Origin: Lewinellaceae bacterium
Lineage (GTDB): Bacteria; Bacteroidota; Bacteroidia; Chitinophagales; Saprospiraceae
Assembly: GCA_020636005.1 (NCBI GenBank)
Contig: JACJYR010000001.1
Coordinates: 1,126,001-1,190,000 of the forward strand
Length of the DNA: 64,000 nt
Direction of reading: 5' to 3'
Shown piece by piece: positions 51,180 through 59,915 of this stretch. A program made the position numbers and the translations under genes. The notes under the pieces were generated by a model. The model searched no databases. It was not told the origin of the DNA and was given only the letters and a program-made list of their open reading frames with translations. How positions within the stretch are numbered: the first letter of the stretch is position 1; every line of letters begins with the position of its first letter.

Positions 51180-51710
51180 TCACAAATAAAGCTGCTCGAT
51201 CATCTTCCGGTGGTGCATTTCATGCCCGGCGATGATGTAGGCAATGGCCAATGGCGTAAATGAGTTTCCGCCCGCCAGTCCCCGCCTGTCCCACATTTCA
51301 TCGGTAAAATTTTTGAACAATTGGATGCTTGCTTCCCGCACGGCGGCGTACTCGTCGGCGATGGAAGCGGGCAGCCGTTCATTGGCACCCGAAAACTCTA
51401 CATAGTCGTCCTGTTCGTAGGCGGGCATGGGGGCCGGGTCGTTACGGGCGATGCGCAGGGCACGGTAGGCAAATACCCGTTCGAAATCAATCAGGTGTAC
51501 CAACAATTCGGCGAGTGTCCACTTGCCGGGGGCGTAGGCATGTTCCCATTTTTCCCAGCCGATAGCCCTGAGGAAATCAAGCATGTCTGCTTTGTTGTTT
51601 TCCAGCATTTCGATGATGTCGTCCCCTTTCACGGATTCGACATAAGGCGCAAATATCTTAGGATAGTCGCCAAGTGCTGGCCGGTGGATGTGCATGACGG
51701 TATGGTTCAT
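51180..51710 (-). CDS. DinB family protein
   Basis: A 176-residue four-helix-bundle protein of the DinB/YfiT superfamily. Metal ligands fit the usual three-His pattern: the first in ELLVHLIDFERVF, the others in IIAGHEMHHRKMIEQL near the C-terminus. GWEKWEHAYAPGKWTLAE is the typical loop before the first ligand helix. Members include thiol transferases and DNA-damage-inducible proteins; the substrate is unknown. It is convergent with the lipoprotein gene. Confidence 0.9.
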   Translation of the reverse strand: MNHTVMHIHRPALGDYPKIFAPYVESVKGDDIIEMLENNKADMLDFLRAIGWEKWEHAYAPGKWTLAELLVHLIDFERVFAYRALRIARNDPAPMPAYEQDDYVEFSGANERLPASIADEYAAVREASIQLFKNFTDEMWDRRGLAGGNSFTPLAIAYIIAGHEMHHRKMIEQLYL

Positions 51711-52169
51711 AATGGATAAATTTTAGGATGAAAGGCGCTGGTTCTTCAAAACTTGAAGAGACCAATCCCCTATTGTCAAAAGTGCCCTTTCTATAGTGTT
51801 GATAAAATGACTTTCGTCAAAGGGGGTATTGACTTTGGGCAATCGTGCTTTCCATTGTACCGGCCACACCCAACAAAACCCCGTTGGCGGTAAACCCCTT
51901 CTTTTCCTGCTTTCGCAACCTCAATTTTGTGAAACAAGTCACCCTAAAATGATCACATGGAGACTATTGGGCAGAACTGAACAAAAGAGAAAGGTTGGTG
52001 ATGAGCACGCGGTACCGGGAGCAAGTTTTTCGGTAAAATTTCCCGAACCAAAGCGCCAATAAAGGCAGCTTTTTGTCACTTCCCTGTTATCCTGTTTTCA
52101 TCCAACCCACAGGATTTGCCCAGGAACCAAAGTTTTTTTTAGACTTTAGCGCACCATATCAACAGCAAC
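51711..52169. other. Gene-free stretch upstream of the ion channel
   Basis: No supported gene; a 77-codon frame at 51829 has no features and poor composition. Poly-T and TTTAGACTTTAG near 52137 could be part of the channel promoter, but the match to consensus is weak. Confidence 0.35.
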
Positions 52170-53000
52170 ATGCCTGCACAAAAACTACGAAATACAACCA
52201 AGGAAAAGCTTCACGAAATTATTTTCGAGGCCGACACCCCAGCGGGCAAGGCTTTCGATGTGGCGCTTTTGGTGGCCATTGTGGCCAGTGTCCTCGTGGT
52301 CATATTGGAGAGCGTCAAGGAGTACCAGGAACAATACGGCGACTTCCTGTACATACTCGAATGGATATTCACGATATTTTTCACGATAGAATATATCCTG
52401 CGTTTGTACAGCGTGTACAAGCCCCTGAAGTATTCCACCAGTTTCTTTGGCATCATTGACCTGCTGGCCATCCTGCCAACTTACCTCAGCCTTTTCATCA
52501 GCGGCACGCAAACATTGTTAGTAATCAGGATACTGCGTTTGCTGCGTGTTTTCCGGATTTTTAAGCTGGGGCATTTTCTCATTGAAGGTGATGTCATCCT
52601 GCGTTCGCTGAAAGCCAGCCGGGCAAAAATTACCGTGTTCCTGTTTTTCATTTTGTTGATGGTGACCATCATCGGCTCTGTGATGTACATTGTCGAAGGC
52701 GGCCAGGAGAACAGCGGTTTCACCAGCATCCCCCGCAGCATCTACTGGGCCATCGTAACTTTAACTACGGTGGGCTATGGGGACATCACGCCTACCACAG
52801 AAATAGGGCAGTTGCTCTCGGCATTGGTCATGATCCTTGGTTATGCGGTATTGGCGGTGCCGACAGGGATCGTGTCGGCAGAGATGATAAAAACTGCCAA
52901 AAAGACCACTACCCAAGCTTGCCGATATTGTGGGAAGGATGGCCACGACGACGATGCCATGCATTGCAAATATTGCGGCCAAAAACTACATCCGGGATAA
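52170..53000 (+). CDS. Voltage-gated-like K+ channel with C-terminal zinc ribbon
   Basis: A 276-residue six-helix cation channel. S1-S3 are hydrophobic segments; S4 is LLVIRILRLLRVFRIFKL, with Arg at every third position; the pore is SIYWAIVTLTTVGYGDITP, a potassium filter, followed by S6 (LLSALVMILGYAVLAVPTGIV). After S6 comes a short cytoplasmic tail with a CRYCGK ... CKYCGQ zinc ribbon (about residues 248-272), which is unusual for bacterial Kv-like channels. It probably forms a tetramer that opens on depolarisation, with the ribbon assisting assembly or gating. Confidence 0.92.
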   Translation: MPAQKLRNTTKEKLHEIIFEADTPAGKAFDVALLVAIVASVLVVILESVKEYQEQYGDFLYILEWIFTIFFTIEYILRLYSVYKPLKYSTSFFGIIDLLAILPTYLSLFISGTQTLLVIRILRLLRVFRIFKLGHFLIEGDVILRSLKASRAKITVFLFFILLMVTIIGSVMYIVEGGQENSGFTSIPRSIYWAIVTLTTVGYGDITPTTEIGQLLSALVMILGYAVLAVPTGIVSAEMIKTAKKTTTQACRYCGKDGHDDDAMHCKYCGQKLHPG

Positions 53001-53040
53001 CCAATATGCCGCATTTCCTTTAGTCAAATTTCACCGCAGG

Positions 53041-53072
53041 TTTGCATATTCCAGATTCCTTCGCTACTTTTG
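53041..53072 (+). promoter_or_regulatory. Consensus promoter with long leader
   Basis: TTTG at 53041-53044, a 20-bp spacer and TACTTTTG at 53065-53072 match the consensus. The start codon of the next gene is about 260 bp downstream, so a long untranslated leader is implied; no gene or known riboswitch is seen in it. Confidence 0.6.
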
Positions 53073-53333
53073 CCCTGCATTCAGCGAGTGCTTAACTTTC
53101 CTACCTCTCAGACAGTCTCACTTCATTTAAAAGATTGCCTAAAAACTTCCCCTCTCTTGAAAAGTATGTTTCAAATGGCTGTTTGAGATTTCCCAATTGT
53201 AAATAAGGATTTCAAGCAATAAAGTGACCCGCCCCTCCCCCGGACGGCTATCCAGAATTATTTATTTTATCAAAAAAACTTAACCAGGCGACAGGTGGCC
53301 ACTAGCGGTCGATGTTGCCAAAAAACAATCACT

Positions 53334-56300
53334 ATGGACTCAAAACTACTGCTGCGCAGTACCTGGCTGCTGGCATCTTTTACCCTGTTTTTCCAACAGA
53401 AAACAATCGCCTGTGGCTACGCATATGTCTCTGACTGTGCTACCACGATTGACATCGAAAAGAATGGCAACACCTCCACATTTCAGGTGTCTAATTGCCC
53501 TTACCTCACTGTTTTTCAAAACTACAATTTCGGCTCCGTTACCAGCCTCAGCATCACAAAGGCTGTGTCCCAAACCTGGGAAAGCTGCGACAACAACGTG
53601 ATGAACGCCAGGTTGTACTACCGCATTTATTTGCAATCGGGTACGCCAGGGGCTTTCACCAGTGTGAACTTGCCCCAATTGAGCACCATCACCAACGGCG
53701 CATACCGTAACAAAACAAGGTCTGGCACACCAGGTATCAACATATTGGCCGGCCTCAATGCCGGCAACTATTTCATCGAAGTTTATCTCGAATCAGATGT
53801 AGATTTCGACAACAACGGAACACCCAACATTCAAATAAAAAAAGACAACAACGGCAGCTATTACAAAGCATCCTTCACCATCCCGTCGGGGCAGGGCGGC
53901 TCGCTGACGGTTGCTTTGGCCAGCAAAACCAACGTGTCCTGCAACGGCGGCAACAATGGCAGCGCCACCGTCAACACGACGAACGGCACAGCACCGTTCA
54001 CCTACGCCTGGTCGAACGGGGCTACCGGCGCCACCGTTTCCAACCTTGCGGCAGGCTCCTATTCGGTCACTTCTACCGACTCCCAGGGCAGCACCGGCAC
54101 TTTGAACGTCCTCATCACGCAGCCGGCGGCCATTCTGGCCAACCTGAGCAGCACCAACGAGACGTCTGCTTCCGCAAACAACGGCACGGCCACCGTCGCA
54201 CCCACCGGCGGCACACCGCCCTACTCGATTTCATGGAGCAACGGCGCGACGACCGCTGCCATTACCAACCTCGACTCCGGCACTTATGGCGTCACCGTCA
54301 CCGGGTCGGGCGGCTGTACGGCCACGAGCAGCGTCACCATCATTGTTTCCGGCACGGTGCCCACCAATTATTGCGCCTCCAAAGGTGACTTCCCATGGGT
54401 GGACTGGATCACCCATGTGAAACTCAACACTATTGACAAGACCTCTGATAAAAGCGATTATTCTAATTTCACCACTACCAGCACCGAATTGAATACCGGC
54501 ACCAGTTACACCATCACCCTAGAAAACGGCTTCAGTTGGCAGACCTTTGACGAATACTGGAAGGTCTGGATTGACTACAACCGCAACGGAACGTTTGAAG
54601 AACCGGGCGAGATTGCCTACTCCGGCATCTTAACTGCACCACCACTCGGCGCTCCCGGGGGCAGCAAGACCGGTACCATCACAGTGCCCACCACCGCCGA
54701 CGAAGGAACCACCCGTATGAGGGTTTCCATCAAACGGGGCGCTTATGCCACCCCCTGCGAGACCATCCCTTTCGGCGAGGTGGAAGATTATACCATCAAC
54801 CTCGTGAACGGCGGCCCGGTCACTTGCAGCATCACTTCCAGTGTGTCCAACAAACAATGCAACGACAACGGTACCAACACCAACCCGAACGACGACACAT
54901 TTACTTTTGCTTTGACGGTGAACGGCAACGGCACGGGCGCTTCCTGGTCGGCCACCATCGGCGGCACGGCCTATACGGGCAACTATGGTGTTGCAAAAAC
55001 CATTGGGCCGCTGCCCATCAGCGGCGGGCCTGTATCCTACACGGTGACCGATGCCACCGATCCAGCCTGCACGGCGTCCGGCAGCGTGACGCCACCAGCG
55101 CCCTGTTCCAGCACCAATCCCTGCGCCATCAATGCCACGACCTCCACGCCCATTTGCAACGACAACGGCACGCCCACCAACCCTGCTGATGATACCTATA
55201 CCTTTAATCTGACCGTGACCGGCACCAACACTGGCACTGGTTGGACAGCCATCATCCTCGGCTCATCCCAGAGCGGGGTATATGGCACCGCCAAGTTGAT
55301 GGGGCCGTACCCTATCAGTGCGGGGGCGCTCAATTTTACGGTGAAAGATGCCGGTGATGCCAACTGTACCAAAGCCGTTTCCGTCACGCCACCTGCTGCT
55401 TGTTCCAATGGCGGGGGCGGCACGACTTATTGCGCAGCCACCAGCGCCTTCCCCTGGCACGACTGGGTGGCTGGCGTGACGTTGACCAATGTGACCAACC
55501 CTTCCGGCAAAGACGCGTACAGCAATTTTACCAGCCTCACGGCGGATGTAACGGCAGGTAGCAGCTACTCCCTCGCCCTGACGGCAGGTTATAGTTGGTT
55601 CACCTACGAGGAACACTGGAAGGTTTGGATAGACTACAACCACGACGGCATTTTTCAGGAACCCGGTGAAGTGGCCTATTCTTTCACCCAGGCAGCCCCG
55701 CCCAACGGCACGCTCGAAGCCACCGCCACTGGAACCATCAATATTCCCGCAACAGCCCTCACCGGCCCTACCCGCATGAGGGTCATTATGAAACGGGACG
55801 CCGACCCGACCCCTTGCGAGACCATACCGAATGGCGAGGTGGAAGACTATACGGTGAACATCGGCGGCCAATTTGGCAATGGTACGGAAGAACGTGCCCT
55901 CGCCCTGCAACTGGACGCGGTGACCAACCTGGAAAGCATTGACATTTACGGGGTGGTGGAAACAACGTCCGATGCGGCGGCATGGCGTTTGGAAAAATCG
56001 GGCGATGGCATTTCCTTTGGGCTTTTCCGGGAAGGAAGTTTGGCAGAAGAAGCACATTACTTCGTGGTGGACGAGCGGGATGAAACCCCTTTTGAGGGGG
56101 ACAATATTTACCGCCTGACCCTTTTTGACTGGGCGGGGAATGTGCTTTCCAAAACTGATGCAGCAGCGGCATTCCGGCCTGTGGCAGATTTCACATTGTT
56201 CCCCAACCCTGCCGTGGGCGAGTTTTATGTTGAAATGTCGAAACTGGCCGGGCAAAACGTAACGATAGTGATCTACAACCAAATCGGGCTGCCCGTTTAT

Positions 56301-56435
56301 AAAGCCTTCATCCCGGATGCTGACGAAACCAACCACCTAATCCATGCGGACGGCTGGCAGGCAGGCATGTATTTCGTGGAACTGATGCCCGAAGGGCGTC
56401 GGCCCTTAACGAGGCGGATAATGATAGGCCGGTAA
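53334..56435 (+). CDS. Large secreted protein with SprB-like and GEVED domains and T9SS tail
   Basis: A 1033-residue cell-surface protein, started at the ATG at 53334 to keep the signal peptide (LLLRSTWLLASFTLFFQQKTIA). Domains in order: N-terminal beta region (to ~190); two SprB-like repeats (GNNGSATVNTTNGTAPFTY, NGTATVAPTGGTPPYSISW); a GEVED domain (WVDWITHVKLN ... WKVWIDYNRNGTFEEPGE ... GEVEDYTINL); two related Ig-like repeats (CNDNGTNTNPNDDTFTFAL, CNDNGTPTNPADDTYTFNL); a second GEVED domain (WKVWIDYNHDGIFQEPGE ... GEVEDYTVNI); and a T9SS type A tail (TLFPNPAVGEFYVEM ... GWQAGMYFVELM). It is a typical T9SS cargo, perhaps an adhesin; no catalytic domain is seen. Confidence 0.9.
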   Translation: MDSKLLLRSTWLLASFTLFFQQKTIACGYAYVSDCATTIDIEKNGNTSTFQVSNCPYLTVFQNYNFGSVTSLSITKAVSQTWESCDNNVMNARLYYRIYLQSGTPGAFTSVNLPQLSTITNGAYRNKTRSGTPGINILAGLNAGNYFIEVYLESDVDFDNNGTPNIQIKKDNNGSYYKASFTIPSGQGGSLTVALASKTNVSCNGGNNGSATVNTTNGTAPFTYAWSNGATGATVSNLAAGSYSVTSTDSQGSTGTLNVLITQPAAILANLSSTNETSASANNGTATVAPTGGTPPYSISWSNGATTAAITNLDSGTYGVTVTGSGGCTATSSVTIIVSGTVPTNYCASKGDFPWVDWITHVKLNTIDKTSDKSDYSNFTTTSTELNTGTSYTITLENGFSWQTFDEYWKVWIDYNRNGTFEEPGEIAYSGILTAPPLGAPGGSKTGTITVPTTADEGTTRMRVSIKRGAYATPCETIPFGEVEDYTINLVNGGPVTCSITSSVSNKQCNDNGTNTNPNDDTFTFALTVNGNGTGASWSATIGGTAYTGNYGVAKTIGPLPISGGPVSYTVTDATDPACTASGSVTPPAPCSSTNPCAINATTSTPICNDNGTPTNPADDTYTFNLTVTGTNTGTGWTAIILGSSQSGVYGTAKLMGPYPISAGALNFTVKDAGDANCTKAVSVTPPAACSNGGGGTTYCAATSAFPWHDWVAGVTLTNVTNPSGKDAYSNFTSLTADVTAGSSYSLALTAGYSWFTYEEHWKVWIDYNHDGIFQEPGEVAYSFTQAAPPNGTLEATATGTINIPATALTGPTRMRVIMKRDADPTPCETIPNGEVEDYTVNIGGQFGNGTEERALALQLDAVTNLESIDIYGVVETTSDAAAWRLEKSGDGISFGLFREGSLAEEAHYFVVDERDETPFEGDNIYRLTLFDWAGNVLSKTDAAAAFRPVADFTLFPNPAVGEFYVEMSKLAGQNVTIVIYNQIGLPVYKAFIPDADETNHLIHADGWQAGMYFVELMPEGRRPLTRRIMIGR

Positions 56436-56472
56436 CTTGGGCAGATAACCCTCGAAAAGCGGCACCCGCAAC

Positions 56473-56516
56473 AAAAAAGCCCACTTAAAGCATGTTCGTT
56501 TTAGGTGGGCTTTTTT
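56473..56516. terminator. Bidirectional terminator
   Basis: AAAAAAGCCCACTTAAA and TTTTAGGTGGGCTTTTTT pair with one bulge. It lies between the convergent T9SS-cargo and OmpA-family genes. Confidence 0.8.
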
Positions 56517-56527
56517 ATTCAAAACTC

Positions 56528-57709
56528 TTATCGCACCCTGCACTCCACCCTCCTGTTTTGCAATCGTCCCGTTGCCGTCCCGTTGCTGGCGACCGGCACA
56601 GTTTCGCCATAGCCTTTGAACGAAAGGCGGTCTTTGTCAATGCCTTTTCCCAACAAGTATTGGTAAACTGCGGCTGCCCTTTTTTCCGATAAAACCAGGT
56701 TGTCTTCGTCGCTGCCCATGTTGTCCGTATGGCCACCAATTTCCACTTTCATGTTCGGGGTGACTTTTAAGAAACGCGCAAGGCCGTCCAGTTCGGGGAG
56801 GGCTTCGGGCAGCAAGTCCCATTTGGCCGTTTCAAAGTTGACGTTTTCAAACGTGTAGGATTTTTTCTCTATCAAATTCTTAGCTATGGCCTTTGTTGCG
56901 GTTGGCCCCGGCCTTTCCGCCGGCATCACGGTGATGTCATCTATCAGGTAGTAGGAAACCCGTTTTTTCTTTTCCACAAAACCACTTTGGCTGAGGTTAA
57001 AAGCCGTGATATCTTCGTTGTTTTCGATGGTTGTAGGCGTCCGGTTGGCCCTGAAAAAATTGCCGATAGTGAAATAAAGAAATGAACGGTCGGGGACGAA
57101 GGTCGTTTCGAGCAACAGCCATTCGCCCTGCCGCGTCACGATAGGTTCTTTAAAAAGTATTTGCGGGTTCATCTCACCACTTTCAATATAGCTGGTTGGG
57201 TTATAGGAAAACAAAATGCCGAGGTTGCCGGAAGCAGTGGGGATTATAGTTTGCTTTTCGCCATACAACATGCTCAGGTGGTGGGTAGCAGTCGAATTGC
57301 TTTGCTGAATGTAAAAACCAACCTTATATGCCTGCCCCGGCACGAGCGGAAACCGCAGCTTGCCCTGTACGCATTCGTGGAAATCATAAAACTTGCCAAG
57401 GTCGGAGGCGGGCAGGTAATTGATGAAACCAATGGCCTTTTCGCCACTGTGGGGTGTTGGGAAAAAACAGTCGCCATAGGCATCCGCCTGCCAGATGATG
57501 AGGTCGGGAGTCATACCGCCAAAGGTGTTCCATTCGGCTACACTTTGGTTAAAGACATCGCTGTTGGGCGAATAGGAACAGATGGGGAAGTTGCTGCCAG
57601 GCTTCATGGATTCGAAGCCCGGATTCAAAACCAGGTTGCCCTCCTGGGCAGCCAGCATTGGGTAGAAAAACCAGGGCAGCAACAGCAGTATTGGGGTACG
57701 ACGCAGCAT
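56528..57709 (-). CDS. OmpA-family envelope protein
   Basis: A 393-residue protein with signal peptide (PILLLLPWFFYPMLAAQ). The N-terminal 250 residues form a beta-rich, carbohydrate-binding-like module (NLVLNPGFESMKPGSNFP ... GQAYKVGFYIQQSNSTATHH). The C-terminal 110 residues are an OmpA/MotB domain (YTFENVNFETAKWDLLPEAL, VEIGGHTDNMGSDEDNLVLSEKRAAAVYQYL, GYGETVPVASNGTATGRLQNRRVE), which holds peptidoglycan. The first domain probably lies outward or in the periplasm. A role as a structural link between wall and envelope is likely. Confidence 0.88.
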   Translation of the reverse strand: MLRRTPILLLLPWFFYPMLAAQEGNLVLNPGFESMKPGSNFPICSYSPNSDVFNQSVAEWNTFGGMTPDLIIWQADAYGDCFFPTPHSGEKAIGFINYLPASDLGKFYDFHECVQGKLRFPLVPGQAYKVGFYIQQSNSTATHHLSMLYGEKQTIIPTASGNLGILFSYNPTSYIESGEMNPQILFKEPIVTRQGEWLLLETTFVPDRSFLYFTIGNFFRANRTPTTIENNEDITAFNLSQSGFVEKKKRVSYYLIDDITVMPAERPGPTATKAIAKNLIEKKSYTFENVNFETAKWDLLPEALPELDGLARFLKVTPNMKVEIGGHTDNMGSDEDNLVLSEKRAAAVYQYLLGKGIDKDRLSFKGYGETVPVASNGTATGRLQNRRVECRVR

Positions 57710-57771
57710 AGTTTTTTTCAGGAAAAACGGGAAAAAGCCAAAAAGTAACAGCCTGAGAAGCCCCGCCCCCC

Positions 57772-58215
57772 CTACATGTCGCCCCAGCGCATGTCCACGT
57801 ACCTGGCCTTAAAGCCAAGTTTTTCAAAAAACGCCACCTCGCCGTTGCCAGGTTCCAATTGGATGGAGAGGTCGCCGCCCGCCTGGGCAATGGCCTTGTC
57901 CACCAGTTTTTTGGCGACGCCATTGTGGCGGTGTTCTTTGGCAATGGCGAGCAGCATTAGCCGGTGGCGGGGGTTCATCGTTTCCATGCCCGTACAGCTC
58001 ACCACGATGGCCCCGAGCATCTCATGCTCTTCCTCGAGGGTCAGTATGAACCCGCCGAAAGAAGGGCGCTCCTTCACGGCGCACTCTACGGCCTCCGTCA
58101 CTTCATGGGCGGAGAATTGGCCGTTTTCGGCGTTCTCGGCCAGGAATTGTACGAGCCGCAATTTCTCCAGCAGGGTCAGGCGGGTAAATGGATTATAAAG
58201 TTCTTGTTTAATCAT
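57772..58215 (-). CDS. GNAT family N-acetyltransferase
   Basis: A 147-residue single-domain acetyltransferase. The GNAT core is visible: motif A with acetyl-CoA pyrophosphate loop (LLAIAKEHRHNGVAKKLVDKAI, with R/Q-x-x-G-x-A replaced by HRHNGVA), and motif B (AFFEKLGFKARYVDMRW). The start at 58215 (MIKQEL) is preferred; the frame continues 19 codons upstream with basic, low-complexity residues. The substrate is unknown. It is 62 bp upstream of the OmpA-family gene on the same strand, which may indicate a small transcription unit. Confidence 0.85.
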   Translation of the reverse strand: MIKQELYNPFTRLTLLEKLRLVQFLAENAENGQFSAHEVTEAVECAVKERPSFGGFILTLEEEHEMLGAIVVSCTGMETMNPRHRLMLLAIAKEHRHNGVAKKLVDKAIAQAGGDLSIQLEPGNGEVAFFEKLGFKARYVDMRWGDM

Positions 58216-58504
58216 GGCCGTGCAGTTTTGGAATGGCCTCGGTTTCAAATTCGGTTTGGTACGCTTTTTCAAAAATCATTTGGCACGGCAGGTCGGTGAC
58301 AAAAGGGCATTATGCTGGTCAACGGTAGATGGTGGATTCCGAAATTCTTCGGAAACGATTGGCAAAACTTTGATAGCCAAAGTTTTGATTTAGGCCAAAA
58401 TGACAAAGCCATCCAGTTTTTTTTGTGAACGTTTCGGCAGTAGTTGAAAAATCAGTACGTGAAAACACGAAACACATAAATACCCAAAGACCCATTTTTT
58501 CCTT

Positions 58505-58619
58505 TTAGTAACGATGAAAAAATAACTTCACCATTTTGATTTGGAAACCCCAGTACTGGAGGGTTTTTTTAAAAATAATCCCGATTTCACATCGGGATTA
58601 TTTTTCCTTCGATCCTTAC
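58505..58619 (+). repeat. 113-bp repeat element, copy G
   Basis: Full-length and the best-kept copy: TAGTAACGATGAAAAAATAA at the left, hairpin ATAATCCCGAT / ATCGGGATTAT, CCTTCGATCCTTA at the right. It lies between aroB and the GNAT gene. Confidence 0.8.
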
Positions 58620-58679
58620 TACCTGGATGGCAATAGGTGGCAGGTCTTGCAAATGTTCGATTGGACAAAAATATTTATT

Positions 58680-59741
58680 TCATGCAAATGAGCCGAGGTA
58701 GTACGCCAGGCTCTCCGCTATCTGGGTTTCGCCACATTCCCGATCCACCAGCACCTGGCCGATGGCGGGGATCAACGAGCAGTGGATGTGCCCGGCTTTG
58801 TTCTTTTTGTCTTTTTTCATCAAAGCCATTATGGCTGGGAAGTCTTCCTTATCAAAAAGGCAGGGCGGGTAAAAGCGGTGGGCAAAAGCGGTAATTGCTG
58901 CCAGGCTTTCCGTGGGCAGGCCGGCCATTTTATAGGATAGGAAGCTCTCGCAGACAATACCCAGGGCTACGGCCTCCCCATGCAGGAGCGGCCTGTCGTT
59001 TTGCAACGAAAAACTCTCTACCGCATGTCCGATGGTATGCCCAAAATTCAGCGCTTTCCGGATGCCCTTTTCGTGTGGGTCTTCTTCCACGATGCGCTTT
59101 TTCACGGCCAGCGAAGGCGGCAAAAACTGCATCCACTCTACCTGCCTCAGATCCTGTATTTTTTGCAAACGCCCCCAAAGGCTAGCGTCCGCAATAAGGC
59201 CGTGCTTGAATATCTCCGCAAAACCGCTGCGGGTTTCATGCAATGGCAGGGTGTTCAGAAATGTGGTGTCAATAAAAACGGCCCGGGGGTTTTGGAAAAC
59301 ACCGATGATGTTTTTTACAAACTGAAAATCCACGCCCACCTTGCCTCCAATGGAGGAATCGGCCATGGAGAGCAGGGTCGTTGGCACCTGCACGAAGTCA
59401 ATCCCGCGCATATACGTGGCAGCGCAAAAGCCGCCCAGGTCGCCAATGACGCCGCCGCCGAGGTTGATGAGCAGGGAGTGCCGATCGAGGCCGCCCCGTA
59501 GCATTTCAGCCCACACCGTTTGGCAGGTTTGCAGTGTTTTGTGTTGCTCGCCAGGGGGTATTTCTATGATGAAACAATCTGGCCCCAGTGCGCCGCCCAG
59601 CAGGGGCAGGCAATGCTGCCGGGTATTTTTATCCACCAGCACGGCAGTTTTAGCATATTGGTTTCCAGCTAAAAAATGGGAGAGGGCTTCGCCTGCCTTC
59701 GCAAGGTTGATGCTATAATCTTTTAACTGCAAGTTTATCAT
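58680..59741 (-). CDS. aroB: 3-dehydroquinate synthase
   Basis: A 353-residue enzyme of the shikimate pathway that converts DAHP to 3-dehydroquinate with NAD+ and zinc. Motifs: VDKNTRQHCLPLL and PPGEQHKTLQTCQTVW (NAD region), LGGGVIGDLGGFCAATYMRG, VPTTLLSMADSSIGGKVGVDF, GFAEIFKHGLI, EEDPHEKGIRKALNFGHTIGHAVE and LLHGEAVALGIV, which together hold the zinc ligands Glu/His/His. Length is standard. No other aro gene is nearby. A ten-unit 10-bp repeat array lies 23-120 bp upstream of the start codon. Confidence 0.97.
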   Translation of the reverse strand: MINLQLKDYSINLAKAGEALSHFLAGNQYAKTAVLVDKNTRQHCLPLLGGALGPDCFIIEIPPGEQHKTLQTCQTVWAEMLRGGLDRHSLLINLGGGVIGDLGGFCAATYMRGIDFVQVPTTLLSMADSSIGGKVGVDFQFVKNIIGVFQNPRAVFIDTTFLNTLPLHETRSGFAEIFKHGLIADASLWGRLQKIQDLRQVEWMQFLPPSLAVKKRIVEEDPHEKGIRKALNFGHTIGHAVESFSLQNDRPLLHGEAVALGIVCESFLSYKMAGLPTESLAAITAFAHRFYPPCLFDKEDFPAIMALMKKDKKNKAGHIHCSLIPAIGQVLVDRECGETQIAESLAYYLGSFA

Positions 59742-59767
59742 GCTGCAAGTTTAACCATTATGTGGTT

Positions 59768-59864
59768 GTTTGAAATTGTTTGAAATTGTTTGAAATTGTT
59801 TGAAATTGCTTGAGTTGTTTGAAATTGTTTGAGTTGTTTGAAGTTGTTTGAGTTGTTTGAAGTT
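59768..59864 (-). repeat. Ten-unit 10/9-bp tandem array upstream of aroB
   Basis: Ten units in a row on the minus strand: four AATTTCAAAC units, then alternating 10-bp (CTTCAAAC/TTTCAAAC type) and 9-bp (ACTCAAAC type) units. The array starts 27 bp upstream of the aroB start codon. An array of the same unit types and number, in the same orientation relative to its gene, lies at 62131-62228. Confidence 0.75.
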
Positions 59865-59915
59865 GGCTGCACGGCTGCCGCTCGGGAACCTCAAAAACCA
59901 TTGCACCTTGGAGCC

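Noticed and set aside
59768..59864. 10-bp tandem array considered as a CRISPR array
   Set aside because: Units are only 9-10 bp and contiguous, with no spacers and no cas genes nearby.
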